A stretch of DNA of 64,000 nucleotides from Rossellomorea vietnamensis (GCF_008180415.1 NZ_VTEI01000002.1:454518-518517); one strand, 5' to 3'. Positions 8,776 to 17,573 are shown, numbered from the stretch's first letter. Notes: a model not told the origin generated them from the letters alone. Made by a program: numbers and translations.

Positions 8776-9204
8776 TCACTCAAAGAGTTTATTATATTTG
8801 CCATACCCCTCTTTTTCAAGGTCTTCCTTAGGAATGAACTTCATTGCTGCTGAGTTGATGCAGTATCTGAGCTGATCCGGACCTGGACCATCATCAAAGA
8901 CGTGACCGAGATGCGAGTCACCAGATTTGCTTCTGACTTCCTTCCTGACCATGAAGTGGCTGTAATCCATCTTTTCTTCTACTTCCTCTTCTGTGATCGG
9001 CTTTGTAAAACTTGGCCATCCGCAGCCTGCATCATACTTATCTTTGCTGCTGAACAATGGTTTGCCGGAAACGACATCAACATAGATACCGTCACCGAAT
9101 TCATCCCAATATTCATTTTTGAAAGGAGGTTCTGTTCCATTGTTTTGTGTTACCTCATACTGCATGGGTGTTAACTCTTTTTTTAACTCTTCCTTTTTCT
9201 TCAC
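8776..9204 (-). CDS. msrB: Methionine-R-sulfoxide reductase B
   Basis: Reduces the R epimer of methionine sulfoxide in proteins. 142 residues with [19 protein letters not shown] and the catalytic cysteine in RYCINSAA. I see no pair of CxxC zinc motifs, so it belongs to the zinc-free type. The start is GTG 9204: GGGGGGAG lies six bases upstream, and the codon overlaps the msrA stop as GTGA, showing translational coupling. A TTG five codons upstream is open but poorer. The thiol for recycling probably comes from thioredoxin. Confidence 0.93.
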   Translation of the reverse strand: MKKKEELKKELTPMQYEVTQNNGTEPPFKNEYWDEFGDGIYVDVVSGKPLFSSKDKYDAGCGWPSFTKPITEEEVEEKMDYSHFMVRKEVRSKSGDSHLGHVFDDGPGPDQLRYCINSAAMKFIPKEDLEKEGYGKYNKLFE

Positions 9205-9770
9205 TGCTGCTCCCCCCAATGCTTTTTGGTAAATGCTTTTCGGCCTGAACCGATACTGTATCTTTGATAATGCGAAGGGTTCTTCTTGTAGTACTGCTGA
9301 TGATAGTCCTCTGCTTCATAAAAATCTTTGGCCGGCAGGATCTTGGTAACAATCGGCTTTTGAAACTTGCCGCTCTTAGCCAAGTCCTGTTTCGATTCTT
9401 CCGCTGCTGTCCGTTGATCTTCATCATGATAGAATATGGCCGTTGTATAGGATTGTCCCCTGTCAAAAAACTGTCCGCCTGGATCAGTGGGATCTATTTG
9501 CTGCCAGTAAAGTTCCAGCAATTTCTCATAAGGAAACTTTTCCGGATCATAGGTGATTTGGACAGCCTCATAATGGCCTGTTGTTTCTGAACACACTTCG
9601 CGGTAAGTTGGGTTTTCTTTGTCTCCGCCGGTATAGCCGGACACCACATTCAGTATACCCGGCATTTCCTCAAACGGCTGAACCATGCACCAAAAGCAGC
9701 CGCCTGCAAAGGTCGCTTTCCGAGCCTCAGGAGTTTCCTTCATTACTCTCATCCTTTCTGCGTTCTCCAT
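9201..9770 (-). CDS. msrA: Methionine-S-sulfoxide reductase A
   Basis: Reduces the S epimer of methionine sulfoxide. 189 residues with the family signature [14 protein letters not shown] (catalytic first cysteine of GCFWC), [17 protein letters not shown] and [15 protein letters not shown] 9770 is chosen, with AAGGGAA 9-12 bases upstream. Two later ATGs (9752, 9743) are also possible and would bring the protein nearer typical MsrA N-termini. First gene of the msrA-msrB pair. Repair of oxidised surface and cytosolic proteins is the expected role. Confidence 0.93.
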   Translation of the reverse strand: MENAERMRVMKETPEARKATFAGGCFWCMVQPFEEMPGILNVVSGYTGGDKENPTYREVCSETTGHYEAVQITYDPEKFPYEKLLELYWQQIDPTDPGGQFFDRGQSYTTAIFYHDEDQRTAAEESKQDLAKSGKFQKPIVTKILPAKDFYEAEDYHQQYYKKNPSHYQRYSIGSGRKAFTKKHWGEQQ

Positions 9771-9831
9771 AACAATATTCCCTTTATTGCATAATTCTAA
9801 CGTGAAAATGAGTAGAGGTAAAAGAATTAGA

Positions 9832-10872
9832 TTACCGTTGGCCCATTCTGTTTTGCGTGGTCTTCTTCCACTTCTTTTTTTCAAGAGATTGAAGGCGTTT
9901 ATCCGCTCTTCTTTTGGAATATTGGATTTCCCTCTGCAGCTTTTGATAACTCCTATACCGCTCTTCTTGCAGAAGTCCTTGTTGGATTGCCTGCCTGATC
10001 GCACATTGAGGTTCTTCTTCATGTGTGCAATCACGGAACTTGCACAGTTCTGCATATTCTTCTACATCCCCGAACTGAGTGGAAATCCCTTCATTGCCTT
10101 CCCACATTTGGAGCTCTCTCATACCGGGTGTGTCAATGATGAACGCTCCATTTTCCAGAAGGAACATCTCCCTATGTGTTGTCGTATGCTTTCCCTTGCT
10201 GTCTTGTTCTCTTATCTCCTTTACAGCCTGCAGGCTTCTGCCTGCCAAACTGTTCAACAATGTGGATTTCCCTACCCCTGAAGATCCAACTAACGCAGCT
10301 GTTTTTCCTATAGCCAAATAAGGAGTGAGCTCTTCCAATCCCCTTTTTTCTATTGAAGAAACCGGAATAATGGGTACTCCCATCGCGACTGCCTCCACCT
10401 CGGCAGCCTTTTCGATAGCGTTGTCACATAAGTCCGCTTTGCTCAGAATCAGCACCGGACTCGCACCGCTTTCCCAGCAGAGAAGCAGATATCTTTCAAG
10501 CCGATTGATATTCAGGTCTCCGTTCAATGATGAGACAATGAATAAAAAATCGATATTGGAAGCGATGATTTGCTCCTCTGCTTCATCTCCCGCTTTCTTT
10601 CTGGAGAATTTGCTTGAGCGCGGCAGCACTTTCTCAATCATCGCCTGTTCATGCTCCAAAGGTACGAATCCTACCCAGTCTCCAACAGCTGGCAAACCCT
10701 CAATTGTATGCGTCTGATAGTAAAATTTCCCTGGTAGCTTTGCTTGAAACTCTCCATAGAGAGACAGCAGCGTGTATACTCCTTTATGCTGTGAAGTCAC
10801 TCTTCCTATTTCAAGAGCTTCATCCTTCAACTGATTGGCCTTTTCTAAAAAAATCGTCTCTAATCCGTTCAA
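9832..10872 (-). CDS. RsgA-type circularly permuted GTPase, second copy
   Basis: 346-residue ribosome-associated GTPase of the RsgA (YloQ/YjeQ) family, probably a paralogue of the housekeeping gene normally found beside prkC. Domain order: N-terminal OB-fold; permuted G domain with G4 (SKADL), G1 (GSSGVGKST), G2 (GKHTTTHRE) and G3 (DTPGMRE); then the zinc motif C-x4-C-x-H ending EPQCAI, and a basic C-terminal helix. TTG 10872 is preferred: GGAGGA lies six bases upstream, while an open frame continues over the leader without a start signal. It is expressed behind a leader peptide and terminator (see 10914-11132), so it is probably regulated at transcript elongation. Confidence 0.9.
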   Translation of the reverse strand: MNGLETIFLEKANQLKDEALEIGRVTSQHKGVYTLLSLYGEFQAKLPGKFYYQTHTIEGLPAVGDWVGFVPLEHEQAMIEKVLPRSSKFSRKKAGDEAEEQIIASNIDFLFIVSSLNGDLNINRLERYLLLCWESGASPVLILSKADLCDNAIEKAAEVEAVAMGVPIIPVSSIEKRGLEELTPYLAIGKTAALVGSSGVGKSTLLNSLAGRSLQAVKEIREQDSKGKHTTTHREMFLLENGAFIIDTPGMRELQMWEGNEGISTQFGDVEEYAELCKFRDCTHEEEPQCAIRQAIQQGLLQEERYRSYQKLQREIQYSKRRADKRLQSLEKKKWKKTTQNRMGQR

Positions 10873-10913
10873 ATTGTTTCCTCCTAATATATCCGGTCTT
10901 CCGGAAAATGAAC

Positions 10914-10950
10914 ACACAAAAAAACCATGGCATAGGACACGGCCATGGTT
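10914..10950 (-). terminator. Leader terminator upstream of the RsgA-type gene
   Basis: On the minus strand AACCATGGC ... GCCATGGTT (nine pairs, about ten-base loop) is followed by TTTTTTTG. It lies between the 24-codon leader frame and the GTPase start, pointing in the same direction. The left arm and loop (GGCCGTGTC) are exactly complementary to GACACGGCC inside the leader frame. An alternative, mutually exclusive pairing is therefore possible. Confidence 0.7.
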
Positions 10951-10996
10951 CATATGCATATCGAAGAAACAGTTGAATCTTAAGATCAACCAGATA

Positions 10997-11071
10997 TCAT
11001 GATACATCCGCACATTGAAAACAGGCCGTGTCAGTAAAATCAAAAACAAAGTACAAATTAGATTTACTCAT
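10997..11071 (-). CDS. 24-residue candidate leader peptide (Cys-x2-Cys)
   Basis: Short frame MSKSNLYFVFDFTDTACFQC followed by ADVS, with a good ribosome binding site (AGGTGAT five bases before ATG). It lies 26 bases after the predicted start of transcription. Codons 14-16 (GAC ACG GCC) and the next base fall in the segment that can pair with the terminator's left arm; two cysteine codons follow at once (C17, C20). I read it as a leader peptide coupling translation to termination, but a free-standing small protein is possible. Confidence 0.55.
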   Translation of the reverse strand: MSKSNLYFVFDFTDTACFQCADVS

Positions 11072-11103
11072 AACACATCACCTGCTTTCTATTTATTAAT
11101 ACT

Positions 11104-11132
11104 ATTATGGCATTATTCACCATAAATGACAA
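11104..11132 (-). promoter_or_regulatory. Sigma-A promoter of the GTPase leader
   Basis: Minus-strand TTGTCA, 17-bp spacer, CATAAT. Transcription would start near 11097, giving a leader of about 225 nt before the TTG start of the GTPase gene. Confidence 0.6.
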
Positions 11133-11157
11133 CATTTTTATTAAGACTGTATTCGCA

Positions 11158-11331
11158 TGGCTCTTTTCGTAACATTTGTTGCTATTTTAACTTCATGAGA
11201 TAACTGCTTTATGTTCTGGTAAGCCAAAAGAAATGAACTGCTCCCCCCACCCGATTAAAGAGAAAAATCTTAGTATAAGGAGGAAGACCATCTTATCGAA
11301 AGCAAAATTAAATACGAAAAAAGTCTTGGCT
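11158..11331. repeat. MITE-like repeat A, diverged copy
   Basis: Begins GGCTCTTTTCGTAACATTTG and ends in a degraded form of the other terminus (AATACGAAAAAAGTC). The middle resembles the copy at 40972. It adjoins a GC-rich element of type B. Together they fill the gap between the GTPase leader and the DUF4397 gene, in which I see no gene. Confidence 0.7.
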
Positions 11332-11515
11332 TTTTCCCTATTAATTGTGCTGATTAGAATGCGAATTCCCCATCATGCCCTTTACGCAGGAGGATCTTCG
11401 CTGCAGGCGTACGACCTCCTGCGGGACAAGCGTGTCTTTTATTTCCAGCACCCAGCCCCTCGGGGTCGTCCGCCTGGGGCGGAAATCCATATCATTTTAA
11501 ACAGCCATAACATTT
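11327..11515. repeat. GC-rich repeat element B, copy 1
   Basis: Contains GGAGGATCTTCGCTGCAGGC, CGACCTCCTGCGGGAC, CCAGCACCCAGCCCCTCGG and GTCCGCCTGGGGCGGAAATC, shared with elements at 40207 and 41141. It ends with a decayed A-type terminus (AAACAGCC). Much higher G+C than the AT-rich surroundings. Confidence 0.72.
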
Positions 11516-11738
11516 GAAAGAAAAGCCCTTATTTATTAAGACAATTCCCTTCTCAAGCCTTATTTAAGTTGCACAGTACTATATTGAGGTCAATGGCTTG
11601 GAGCATCTGCAGCTTAAATTTATCACGGTAGAAATGCCGTTAATGAATTGAACTCTTTTATAAAATCTAGGTGTTTTCACCAATTTTCCCAAAGGAGCAT
11701 AGGGTATTGAAGTAAATTCAAATATAGGAGAGAGATGA

Positions 11739-12476
11739 ATGACAAACAGAGAAGCCTATCTTCAGAAAGCTGCCATGTATGATTTGTTATCCATGTATTT
11801 TAAATATTCCGATCCCCGGCTGCACATACATTATTATCAAAAGCACTTGAAGTACATGCAAAAAGGGGTTCACAGTATGAGAGACCATCAACAGGAACGC
11901 CCTGCCCAAGTAAGGGTCCTTCATGCAGTCCCTGATGCACCGAATGTAGATATATATGTAAATGGCAATCTAGTCTTGAGCGATATTGCTTTCAAAGACA
12001 TCACCGGATTCATGCCGCTTCCTGCCGGAAAATATCATATTGATATCTACCCTGCCGGCACAAGCGTCAGCACCGTCATCAGCAAAAAAGTGACGGTGGA
12101 AGCAGGAAATATTTATACTCTTGCCGCAGTCGGGCAAGGAAACAAACTGCAGCTTCTTCCATATGTAACGGATCCGTTCGTTCCTCACGGTGAAACAAAA
12201 GTGCGCTTTATCCATTTGTCACCAAACGCTCCAGCTGTCGATATTGCTGTTGCCAAAGGAGATGTTATCTTTCCGAAGGTTTCGTTCAAGCAAGCAACGG
12301 ATTATCTAGGTCTGACGCCGATGACTGTTAATCTAGAGGTGAGAGCCGCCGGCACCAAGGATGCTGTACTAAGTGTTCCGAATGTTTCTTTACAGCCTAA
12401 TCAGTCCTATACTATTTTTGCGGTTGGCCTGCTAAATGATTCTCCAGAATTGGATGCACTGTTAGTTATGGGGTGA
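11739..12476 (+). CDS. DUF4397 domain protein with Tyr-rich N-terminus
   Basis: 245 residues. Two DUF4397 beta-sandwich repeats start at about residues 57 and 149; their paired sequences are VRVLHAVPDAPNVDIYVNG and VRFIHLSPNAPAVDIAVAKG. No signal peptide or anchor. The first 45 residues form an unrelated Tyr/His-rich segment (AAMYDLLSMYFKYSDPRLHI) that looks like a spore- or coat-associated module, but I cannot name it. ATG 11739 follows GGAGAGAG; the ATG four bases earlier is out of frame. Monocistronic, with its own terminator. The domain occurs mostly in surface proteins of unknown ligand. Confidence 0.8.
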   Translation: MTNREAYLQKAAMYDLLSMYFKYSDPRLHIHYYQKHLKYMQKGVHSMRDHQQERPAQVRVLHAVPDAPNVDIYVNGNLVLSDIAFKDITGFMPLPAGKYHIDIYPAGTSVSTVISKKVTVEAGNIYTLAAVGQGNKLQLLPYVTDPFVPHGETKVRFIHLSPNAPAVDIAVAKGDVIFPKVSFKQATDYLGLTPMTVNLEVRAAGTKDAVLSVPNVSLQPNQSYTIFAVGLLNDSPELDALLVMG

Positions 12477-12510
12477 TGCGAACTCAGGCCGGATATACGA
12501 TTAGACTGTG

Positions 12511-12567
12511 CTCTTATAGTTGTACATTCGGAAATTCCAGACTATGGACATAAGAGCCGTTTTTTTC
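12511..12567 (+). terminator. Terminator of the DUF4397 gene
   Basis: GCTCTTAT pairs with ATAAGAGC across a loop of about 30 bases and is followed by seven T residues. Confidence 0.65.
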
Positions 12568-12666
12568 CTTCTGAACAGGATATTAATCCAAATTAAAATT
12601 TTAAGCTGAATTTTGAAAAGCGCTTTATAGACTCAGGAGAGATATTCTTCTTGGCCGAACGCTGGG

Positions 12667-12820
12667 GGGATATAGAGAGAAGGTCACCCTTGCGATTCTT
12701 GGAGGCCAAACTCTGCTGGTTTTGAGTGAAATGGGCACCTAGAGTCATCCTAGCTGCCCTATTCCCATTAGTTTTGAGAGCAATCGGCATTTAGCGCCAT
12801 CCTAGCTGCAGATTTTCTGC
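12667..12820. repeat. Array 6: short array with 52-bp period
   Basis: Two clear units start GTTTTGAG at 12719 and 12771, exactly 52 bp apart; a weaker unit may precede them. Each contains an inverted repeat, best in the first: GGGCACCTAG, seven bases, CTAGCTGCCC. A sequence just before the units (ACCCTTGCGATTCTTGG) closely resembles one before the array at 62258 (ACCCTTGCGATTACTAGG). Confidence 0.65.
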
Positions 12821-12829
12821 TAACAAAAA

Positions 12830-13020
12830 GGCTGTTTTCGCATATATTGTTGCTTTCGGAAAAATCCCAAGAGCCGGATTTTTCCCCGGATACTAAGGGA
12901 TTTCTCTCTAATCGGGAACGCAGCTCTTTTCTTTTCATGATTACCAGGTTAGTAAGGTAAAATATAGTTAGTTTTTTTCGGAATTAGTATAGAATAGCAA
13001 CAAAGTTTACGAAAAGAGCC
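12830..13020. repeat. MITE-like repeat A, full-length copy
   Basis: 191 bp from GGCTGTTTTCGCATATATTG to CAAAGTTTACGAAAAGAGCC. The termini form an imperfect inverted repeat (GGCTSTTTTCG..., TTGTTGC). The interior has an inverted AAGAGCCGGATTTTTCCCCGG segment cut into shorter pairings. No open frame. Same type as 34124-34312 and 39794-39984. Confidence 0.85.
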
Positions 13021-13127
13021 AACAAAAAAGAAAATGACACCAAGAGAAAATCTAGCTGCTCTAACTCCGATGCAAATGATTGAAGTAGTCACCAAGCGAG
13101 TGTAATTGCGATATCTCCATAAAAAAA

Positions 13128-13155
13128 TAATGGGGCTGCGGCACCCCATCATTTT
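13128..13155 (-). terminator. Terminator after ypmS
   Basis: ATGGGG-loop-CCCCAT hairpin followed on the minus strand by a T-rich tract (ATTATTTTTTTATGG). Confidence 0.75.
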
Positions 13156-13169
13156 TGTGTATAAAGAAT

Positions 13170-13745
13170 TTAGTCTACCGGAACCAGCATATTAAAGACG
13201 ATATCATCATTCTCCAAGTCGAACTTTTCTGCGCGAACCTGCAGATCACTCTTCATTTCCAAGTTTTGCAGCGAAACATATATTAACTCTTCGTTTGGCT
13301 GGATTTTTATCCATTCTGGGAACTCATATGAATCCCGTATGATCTTTAACACATGCTCTACAGGCAGCTTCAGGGCTCCCACCGAAATCGAGTCCTGCTT
13401 CAGGAGTAAATCACCATTCTCCAAAGCCCTAGGCTCAAATGTCATCTTAAAGTTTATTTCACTGGTAAAGACAGGCACCGCTCCATTTAGTACCACCTGG
13501 TCATCCAATACGACAGAATAATCCACAGGTGCAGTGAATTCATCCTCAATATAATGGTCGATCATTTGATTTAAATCCTTCTTGGTCGCTCTAATCTGGA
13601 AAGCGACATCCTCTCTCTCATTAAGACTTTCTTCAGGCAATGCATCATCCTCTATCGGAACCATCAACAGAACGGCAAAGAACAGAAGCACCAAAATGTT
13701 AAGTCCCAGGAGAGTAAAAAAGCTTGCCTTCCATCTTTTTTTCAT
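13170..13745 (-). CDS. ypmS: YpmS-type DUF2140 protein
   Basis: 191 residues. An N-terminal membrane anchor (FFTLLGLNILVLLFFAVLLM, residues 9-28) precedes an extracytoplasmic domain of the DUF2140/YpmS family. ATG 13745 is preferred, preceded by AGAGGGG; an earlier in-frame ATG lacks a site. It sits two bases after the stop of ypmR, the same pair as in B. subtilis. No enzymatic motif is visible. A structural or lipid-binding role at the membrane is only a guess. Confidence 0.82.
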   Translation of the reverse strand: MKKRWKASFFTLLGLNILVLLFFAVLLMVPIEDDALPEESLNEREDVAFQIRATKKDLNQMIDHYIEDEFTAPVDYSVVLDDQVVLNGAVPVFTSEINFKMTFEPRALENGDLLLKQDSISVGALKLPVEHVLKIIRDSYEFPEWIKIQPNEELIYVSLQNLEMKSDLQVRAEKFDLENDDIVFNMLVPVD

Positions 13746-13746
13746 A

Positions 13747-14574
13747 TCAAAGCCCCTCTTCCCCGACAATAAATTCACTTTGAGTCAACTCTGCTAACGT
13801 TTCCCGTTCAGTCAGTTCCTCAAACATTCTCTCCGCCATTAATTCATACCCGTCATCATTAGGATGAAAGTAGTCGCCTTCAAACAGCAGGCTGTCCTGT
13901 CCTTCGATAAAAATTTCATTAATTTTGACAAAGGCTGTCCTATCATATTCAGCCAATACTTCTTCACTAAGCAGATTCCAGTTCAGGATGATTTCATCAA
14001 CCTCTTTAATCTCTGAAAACCACGTATTGAAAGGGTTATAGATACCGACCAATACAATGCCGCCGTCAGGGTTGTACTGCCGGATAAGTGTCAGGATTTC
14101 TCGGAGGCGGTCAGCATAGTTAACCATTTCTTTATTAAAGACAGCAAGATTTAAATCATAGAGGTTTTCCTTAAATACCTTCATGACATCATTCCCGCCA
14201 ATGGTAATGAAAACCAGGTCAGAGTCTGAGATGGCACTGCTAACCTCTTCACTTTTCAACCTTTTCAATAACTGATCGGTTCGATTCCCTCTTACGCCAT
14301 AATTAGTGAATTCAGCTGTTTTAATGGAATCAAGTCTTTCAAGATCGGACTGCAAGAATGGAACATATCCACCACTTTTGGTGCTGTCTCCCACCCCTTG
14401 TGTCAAGGAATCACCGATTGAGACAATCTTAATATCTTTCGGTATGAAGTCCGCGGGCGGCTGTTCCTTCTGCAGTAAGCTATGGGTGACTTGCGGATGC
14501 GGTTCAATATTCTCACTGGAGCAGCCTGAGATAACTAGTAGAATGAACAAGAGAGAGAAGAGAATTTTTTTCAT
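13747..14574 (-). CDS. ypmR: SGNH/GDSL lipoprotein hydrolase (YpmR)
   Basis: 275 residues. Lipoprotein signal MKKILFSLLFILLVISGCSS with the lipobox cysteine at about residue 18. The SGNH hydrolase blocks follow: block I GDSLTQG (catalytic Ser), block III GNDV within TIGGNDVM, and block V with Asp-x-x-His in GDYFHPNDDGY. Likely an esterase acting outside the membrane. ATG 14574 directly starts the signal peptide; longer frames upstream make no sense as a secretion signal. Operon with ypmS. Confidence 0.88.
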   Translation of the reverse strand: MKKILFSLLFILLVISGCSSENIEPHPQVTHSLLQKEQPPADFIPKDIKIVSIGDSLTQGVGDSTKSGGYVPFLQSDLERLDSIKTAEFTNYGVRGNRTDQLLKRLKSEEVSSAISDSDLVFITIGGNDVMKVFKENLYDLNLAVFNKEMVNYADRLREILTLIRQYNPDGGIVLVGIYNPFNTWFSEIKEVDEIILNWNLLSEEVLAEYDRTAFVKINEIFIEGQDSLLFEGDYFHPNDDGYELMAERMFEELTERETLAELTQSEFIVGEEGL

Positions 14575-14881
14575 AAGACAGATCTCCTCTCTTTTTGTGG
14601 CTGTATTCGAATAAAATTGCCGCTTAGGAAAATAACCATGATCCTTAAAAAGAAGAAGCTTTTTCAAGGCTTGCTTACCAGGATATTTCAAGTAAGCAGG
14701 AGGATGCTTCCTCATAGTTATTTAGGGCAGCAACACTTTAGAATAGGCTCTTTTGTTTTCATTATATCATGAGTATATATTGAAGTCCGACTCTTTTTGC
14801 TTCGCTGCTTTCACAAACCTGCAGCACCCAGTGCATTCTGCATTCTATCCCGCAGGACTGCCGGGCTTCTTTCATCAATTT

Positions 14882-15850
14882 TTAACGGGCAGGAGGATTT
14901 TTAAACGTTTGAAACACATCTTTTATGAAACGGCTGTAGTTAAAATTGACAGCAACGTTATGAGATTTCCACTCTATTTTTTCTGTGCTGTCCCTGAAAT
15001 CGCCTGAACTTTGACCGAATGTAATGCCCAGGTTTACTTCAATTTTCACAGGAACCTTCACAAATTCCATTTCAGAATCACGCTTAATCGACCAAAGAGC
15101 AAGAAGGTCATGCAGCGGACTCCCAGCTAGTTCCGGATATGTTTTCTTATAAAACCTCTGATAATAATCTACCAGCGGTTTAATAATACCCCCCACTTTA
15201 TCACCTGTTTGCTTAAAGTAACTATCCAGATCGTTTATCATTTGAGGCGTGAAGAGAGCATACTTAGTGACATCCAAAGGTACAATGTAGACAGGCTTCG
15301 GGGACAACTGCAAGACGATATTAGCGGCATAAGGATCTCCGTAAATGTTAGCTTCTGCTACAGGGGTGATGTTTCCGGGTACCCCAAAAGCCCCTCCCAT
15401 GAGATAAAAATCGTTCACGAGCTTCATCGTTTCTGGATAAAGAATAAAAGCAGCAGCCAATGACGTAAGCCTGCCTGCACAAAAAATGGTAATGTCATGC
15501 TGATATTGTGTAATGATGGTTTTCACTTCAAAGAAATTTTCTAATAAAGTTTCATCTGCATGATGATTTTCAGGAATAATCGGGCCTAGTCCCGCTATTC
15601 CATGTATCTCTGGAAAGTATTGCGGCAGCTCCCCTGTCAAAGGAGAAACAGCCCCTCCAATCACCGGCCTTTCTGCACCTGTCAACGTTTGAAGGTAGGC
15701 CACATTTTTTAAAGCGATTTCCTTTGAGACATTTCCGTAATCAGCCACGATGCCCACTATCTCGATTTCTTCACTATAGAAACCATAGAGAAGGGCTATA
15801 ACGTCATCCACTCCGAAATCAGAAAACAGCAATACTTTTTTTCTTGCCAC
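14882..15850 (-). CDS. Nucleoside hydrolase family protein
   Basis: 322 residues of the inosine-uridine-preferring nucleoside hydrolase fold. The calcium-binding N-terminal motif appears as SDFGVDDVIALL (usual form DTDxGxDD), so one usual aspartate position is changed. The later ligands are recognisable: FYLMGGAFGVPGNITPVAEANIYGDPYAANI and HDLLALW. It would cleave the N-glycosidic bond of a nucleoside or analogue; substrate unknown. The GTG start has GGAG upstream. No transport or salvage gene lies next to it. Confidence 0.82.
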   Translation of the reverse strand: MARKKVLLFSDFGVDDVIALLYGFYSEEIEIVGIVADYGNVSKEIALKNVAYLQTLTGAERPVIGGAVSPLTGELPQYFPEIHGIAGLGPIIPENHHADETLLENFFEVKTIITQYQHDITIFCAGRLTSLAAAFILYPETMKLVNDFYLMGGAFGVPGNITPVAEANIYGDPYAANIVLQLSPKPVYIVPLDVTKYALFTPQMINDLDSYFKQTGDKVGGIIKPLVDYYQRFYKKTYPELAGSPLHDLLALWSIKRDSEMEFVKVPVKIEVNLGITFGQSSGDFRDSTEKIEWKSHNVAVNFNYSRFIKDVFQTFKNPPAR

Positions 15851-16097
15851 TCATCACCACTCCTCATCCTGAGATTAAGGCATTGCAACGCCTTTTCCAA
15901 TTTTGTCAGAGATCCTACTGATTATGTTAAGCCATAAAGACATATAGCTGGGTGTGACTAATCGGCATTAACACATAACTAAGTTATCCCTCTAGAAAAC
16001 AAGTTCACGTGACAAAGTTGTAACAATTGCACACTTATATACCACTGAAAGGTCCAAGCTGTTATGATAAAAACATTAAATAAAGGAAGTGATGAAT

Positions 16098-16604
16098 ATG
16101 CAAAAAGGGATAGCTTTATATATTGTTAGTCTGGCAGTGCTGATGTTATTCATAGCAGGGTGCAGTCCGAATGAAAAAAACAACACCGCGTCTTCAGAGG
16201 ATCATGAGCATCACCATGAGGAGCTTGCTAACGGAGATATAAGAGAAGAGACAGCAGGACCAGAACAGCTGCCGTCTTTTTTAGATGATAAAGATGAAAA
16301 CATTCAGCTGGTCTATGCCTCGGCTGCTCAAAATCCGGAATTACTGGAATACATTCCATGCTACTGTGGATGTGGAGAGTCTGCCGGGCACATGAATAAT
16401 CTGAATTGCTTTGTCCATGAAATTGTGGATGATAAGGTCATATGGGATGATCATGGCACAAGGTGTCTTGCCTGTCTTGAAATTGCTGCCGAATCCATTG
16501 TGATGCATAAAAAAGGAGAGTCCATCAAAGATATCCGAAATTATATTGATGAAAAATATAAAGAAGGATATGCAAAGCCGACTCCGACACCGATGCCTTC
16601 TTAA
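16098..16604 (+). CDS. PCYCGC-motif lipoprotein
   Basis: 168 residues. Lipoprotein signal ending FIAGCSP, a His/Glu-rich linker (DHEHHHEE), then a domain with the defining motif PCYCGC followed by a second cysteine pair in RCLACLEIA. The C-terminal tail is Pro/Thr-rich. The family is typical of Bacillales; the clustered cysteines and histidines suggest metal handling (inference). ATG 16098 is chosen because GGAAG lies eight bases upstream; ATG 16092 and GTG 16089 are too close to it. Possible -10 TATGAT near 16064. Confidence 0.85.
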   Translation: MQKGIALYIVSLAVLMLFIAGCSPNEKNNTASSEDHEHHHEELANGDIREETAGPEQLPSFLDDKDENIQLVYASAAQNPELLEYIPCYCGCGESAGHMNNLNCFVHEIVDDKVIWDDHGTRCLACLEIAAESIVMHKKGESIKDIRNYIDEKYKEGYAKPTPTPMPS

Positions 16605-16695
16605 TGAGGAATCTTTTGAGGTAACAGATACACATTGAGCAGAACGATTGATCTGCTGCTGCCCCCTCGCAGGCTTTCCTATCTGCTAAAATAAA

Positions 16696-16731
16696 GGAAG
16701 GTTCCATCTTATTGGAACCTTCCTTTTTGTT
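16696..16731. terminator. Bidirectional terminator
   Basis: AAGGAAGGTTCCA pairs with TGGAACCTTCCTT, T-run on the plus strand and A-run before it. It lies between the convergent PCYCGC and degV-family genes. Confidence 0.9.
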
Positions 16732-17573
16732 CAATCTGTATAATACATAAAGCCGATCGCACCAGGACCTGTGTGGGTGCTGATTATCGGAGTCGTATCC
16801 TCGATTTCGATAGCTTCATAGCCTGTTAATTCAGTGATCCGGCTCTTCAACTTCTGAGCGAGATCCAGTCCATCTGCATGGACAAGTCCTACACCGCGGA
16901 TTGTCTTTCCTTTTACATCTTCCACAAATTGGGCTGATAAATATTTAACCACCTGTGAATGGCTCCTGACTTTTGCAACAGGAGTATATTCTCCTCCAGC
17001 CAGTGAGGCAATAGGCTTGATGTTCAGGAGAGACCCGATCAAGGCTCTTCCTTTTCCTATCCTTCCGCCTTTAACAAGATTCTCCAAAGTATCCACTACC
17101 ACGAATAGATTGGTTTCATTTCTAATCTGATCCAGTCTTTCCAGAATGTTTTCCAGGCTTTTCCCATCCTCCGCCATCTTGGCAGCCTCTATTACCTGAA
17201 AGGCAAGAGCTTTAGAAATAAAACGGGAATCAACGACTTTCACATTCGCAGAGCTCATCTCAGCTGCACTTTCAGCAGATCTTACCGTGCCGCTCATATT
17301 CCCAGTCATATGTATAGAAAGTACAGTGCTTCCGTCGCTGCCCAATTTGTCATATAATTTCACAAATTCTCCTGCAGGGGGCTGCGAGCTTTTGGGAAGT
17401 TCATTGGACTGCTTCATCTTCTCCATAAATTCTTTTGGAGTGATGTCAACCCGATCAAGAAAATTCTCCCCTTCGATCGATATTGAAAGAGGGACTACGT
17501 GAATGCCGTAGGTTTCAATTTCTGCTTTTGAGAGATCAACTGTAGAGTCCGTTACAATTTTTATGTCTTTCAT
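16731..17573 (-). CDS. DegV family fatty-acid-binding protein (copy 1)
   Basis: 280 residues. DegV signature features: IVTDSTVDLS at the N-terminus, KSSQPPAGEF, the lipid headgroup-contacting SIHMTGNMSGTVRSA, VVDSRFIS, and LENLVKGGRIGKG. The C-terminus has THTGPGAIGF. Family members bind long-chain fatty acids as FakB subunits and hand them to the FakA kinase. ATG 17573 has AAGGATG upstream. A second, diverged DegV protein is at 30848-31687; fakA is not in the window. Confidence 0.88.
   Translation of the reverse strand: MKDIKIVTDSTVDLSKAEIETYGIHVVPLSISIEGENFLDRVDITPKEFMEKMKQSNELPKSSQPPAGEFVKLYDKLGSDGSTVLSIHMTGNMSGTVRSAESAAEMSSANVKVVDSRFISKALAFQVIEAAKMAEDGKSLENILERLDQIRNETNLFVVVDTLENLVKGGRIGKGRALIGSLLNIKPIASLAGGEYTPVAKVRSHSQVVKYLSAQFVEDVKGKTIRGVGLVHADGLDLAQKLKSRITELTGYEAIEIEDTTPIISTHTGPGAIGFMYYTD

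Noticed and set aside
10325..10717. 130-codon open frame antisense to the RsgA-type gene
   Set aside because: Shadow of a well supported GTPase; no ribosome site.
11233..11517. 94-codon open frame in the A-B composite
   Set aside because: Runs through two repeat elements, no ribosome site, not conserved in the other composite.
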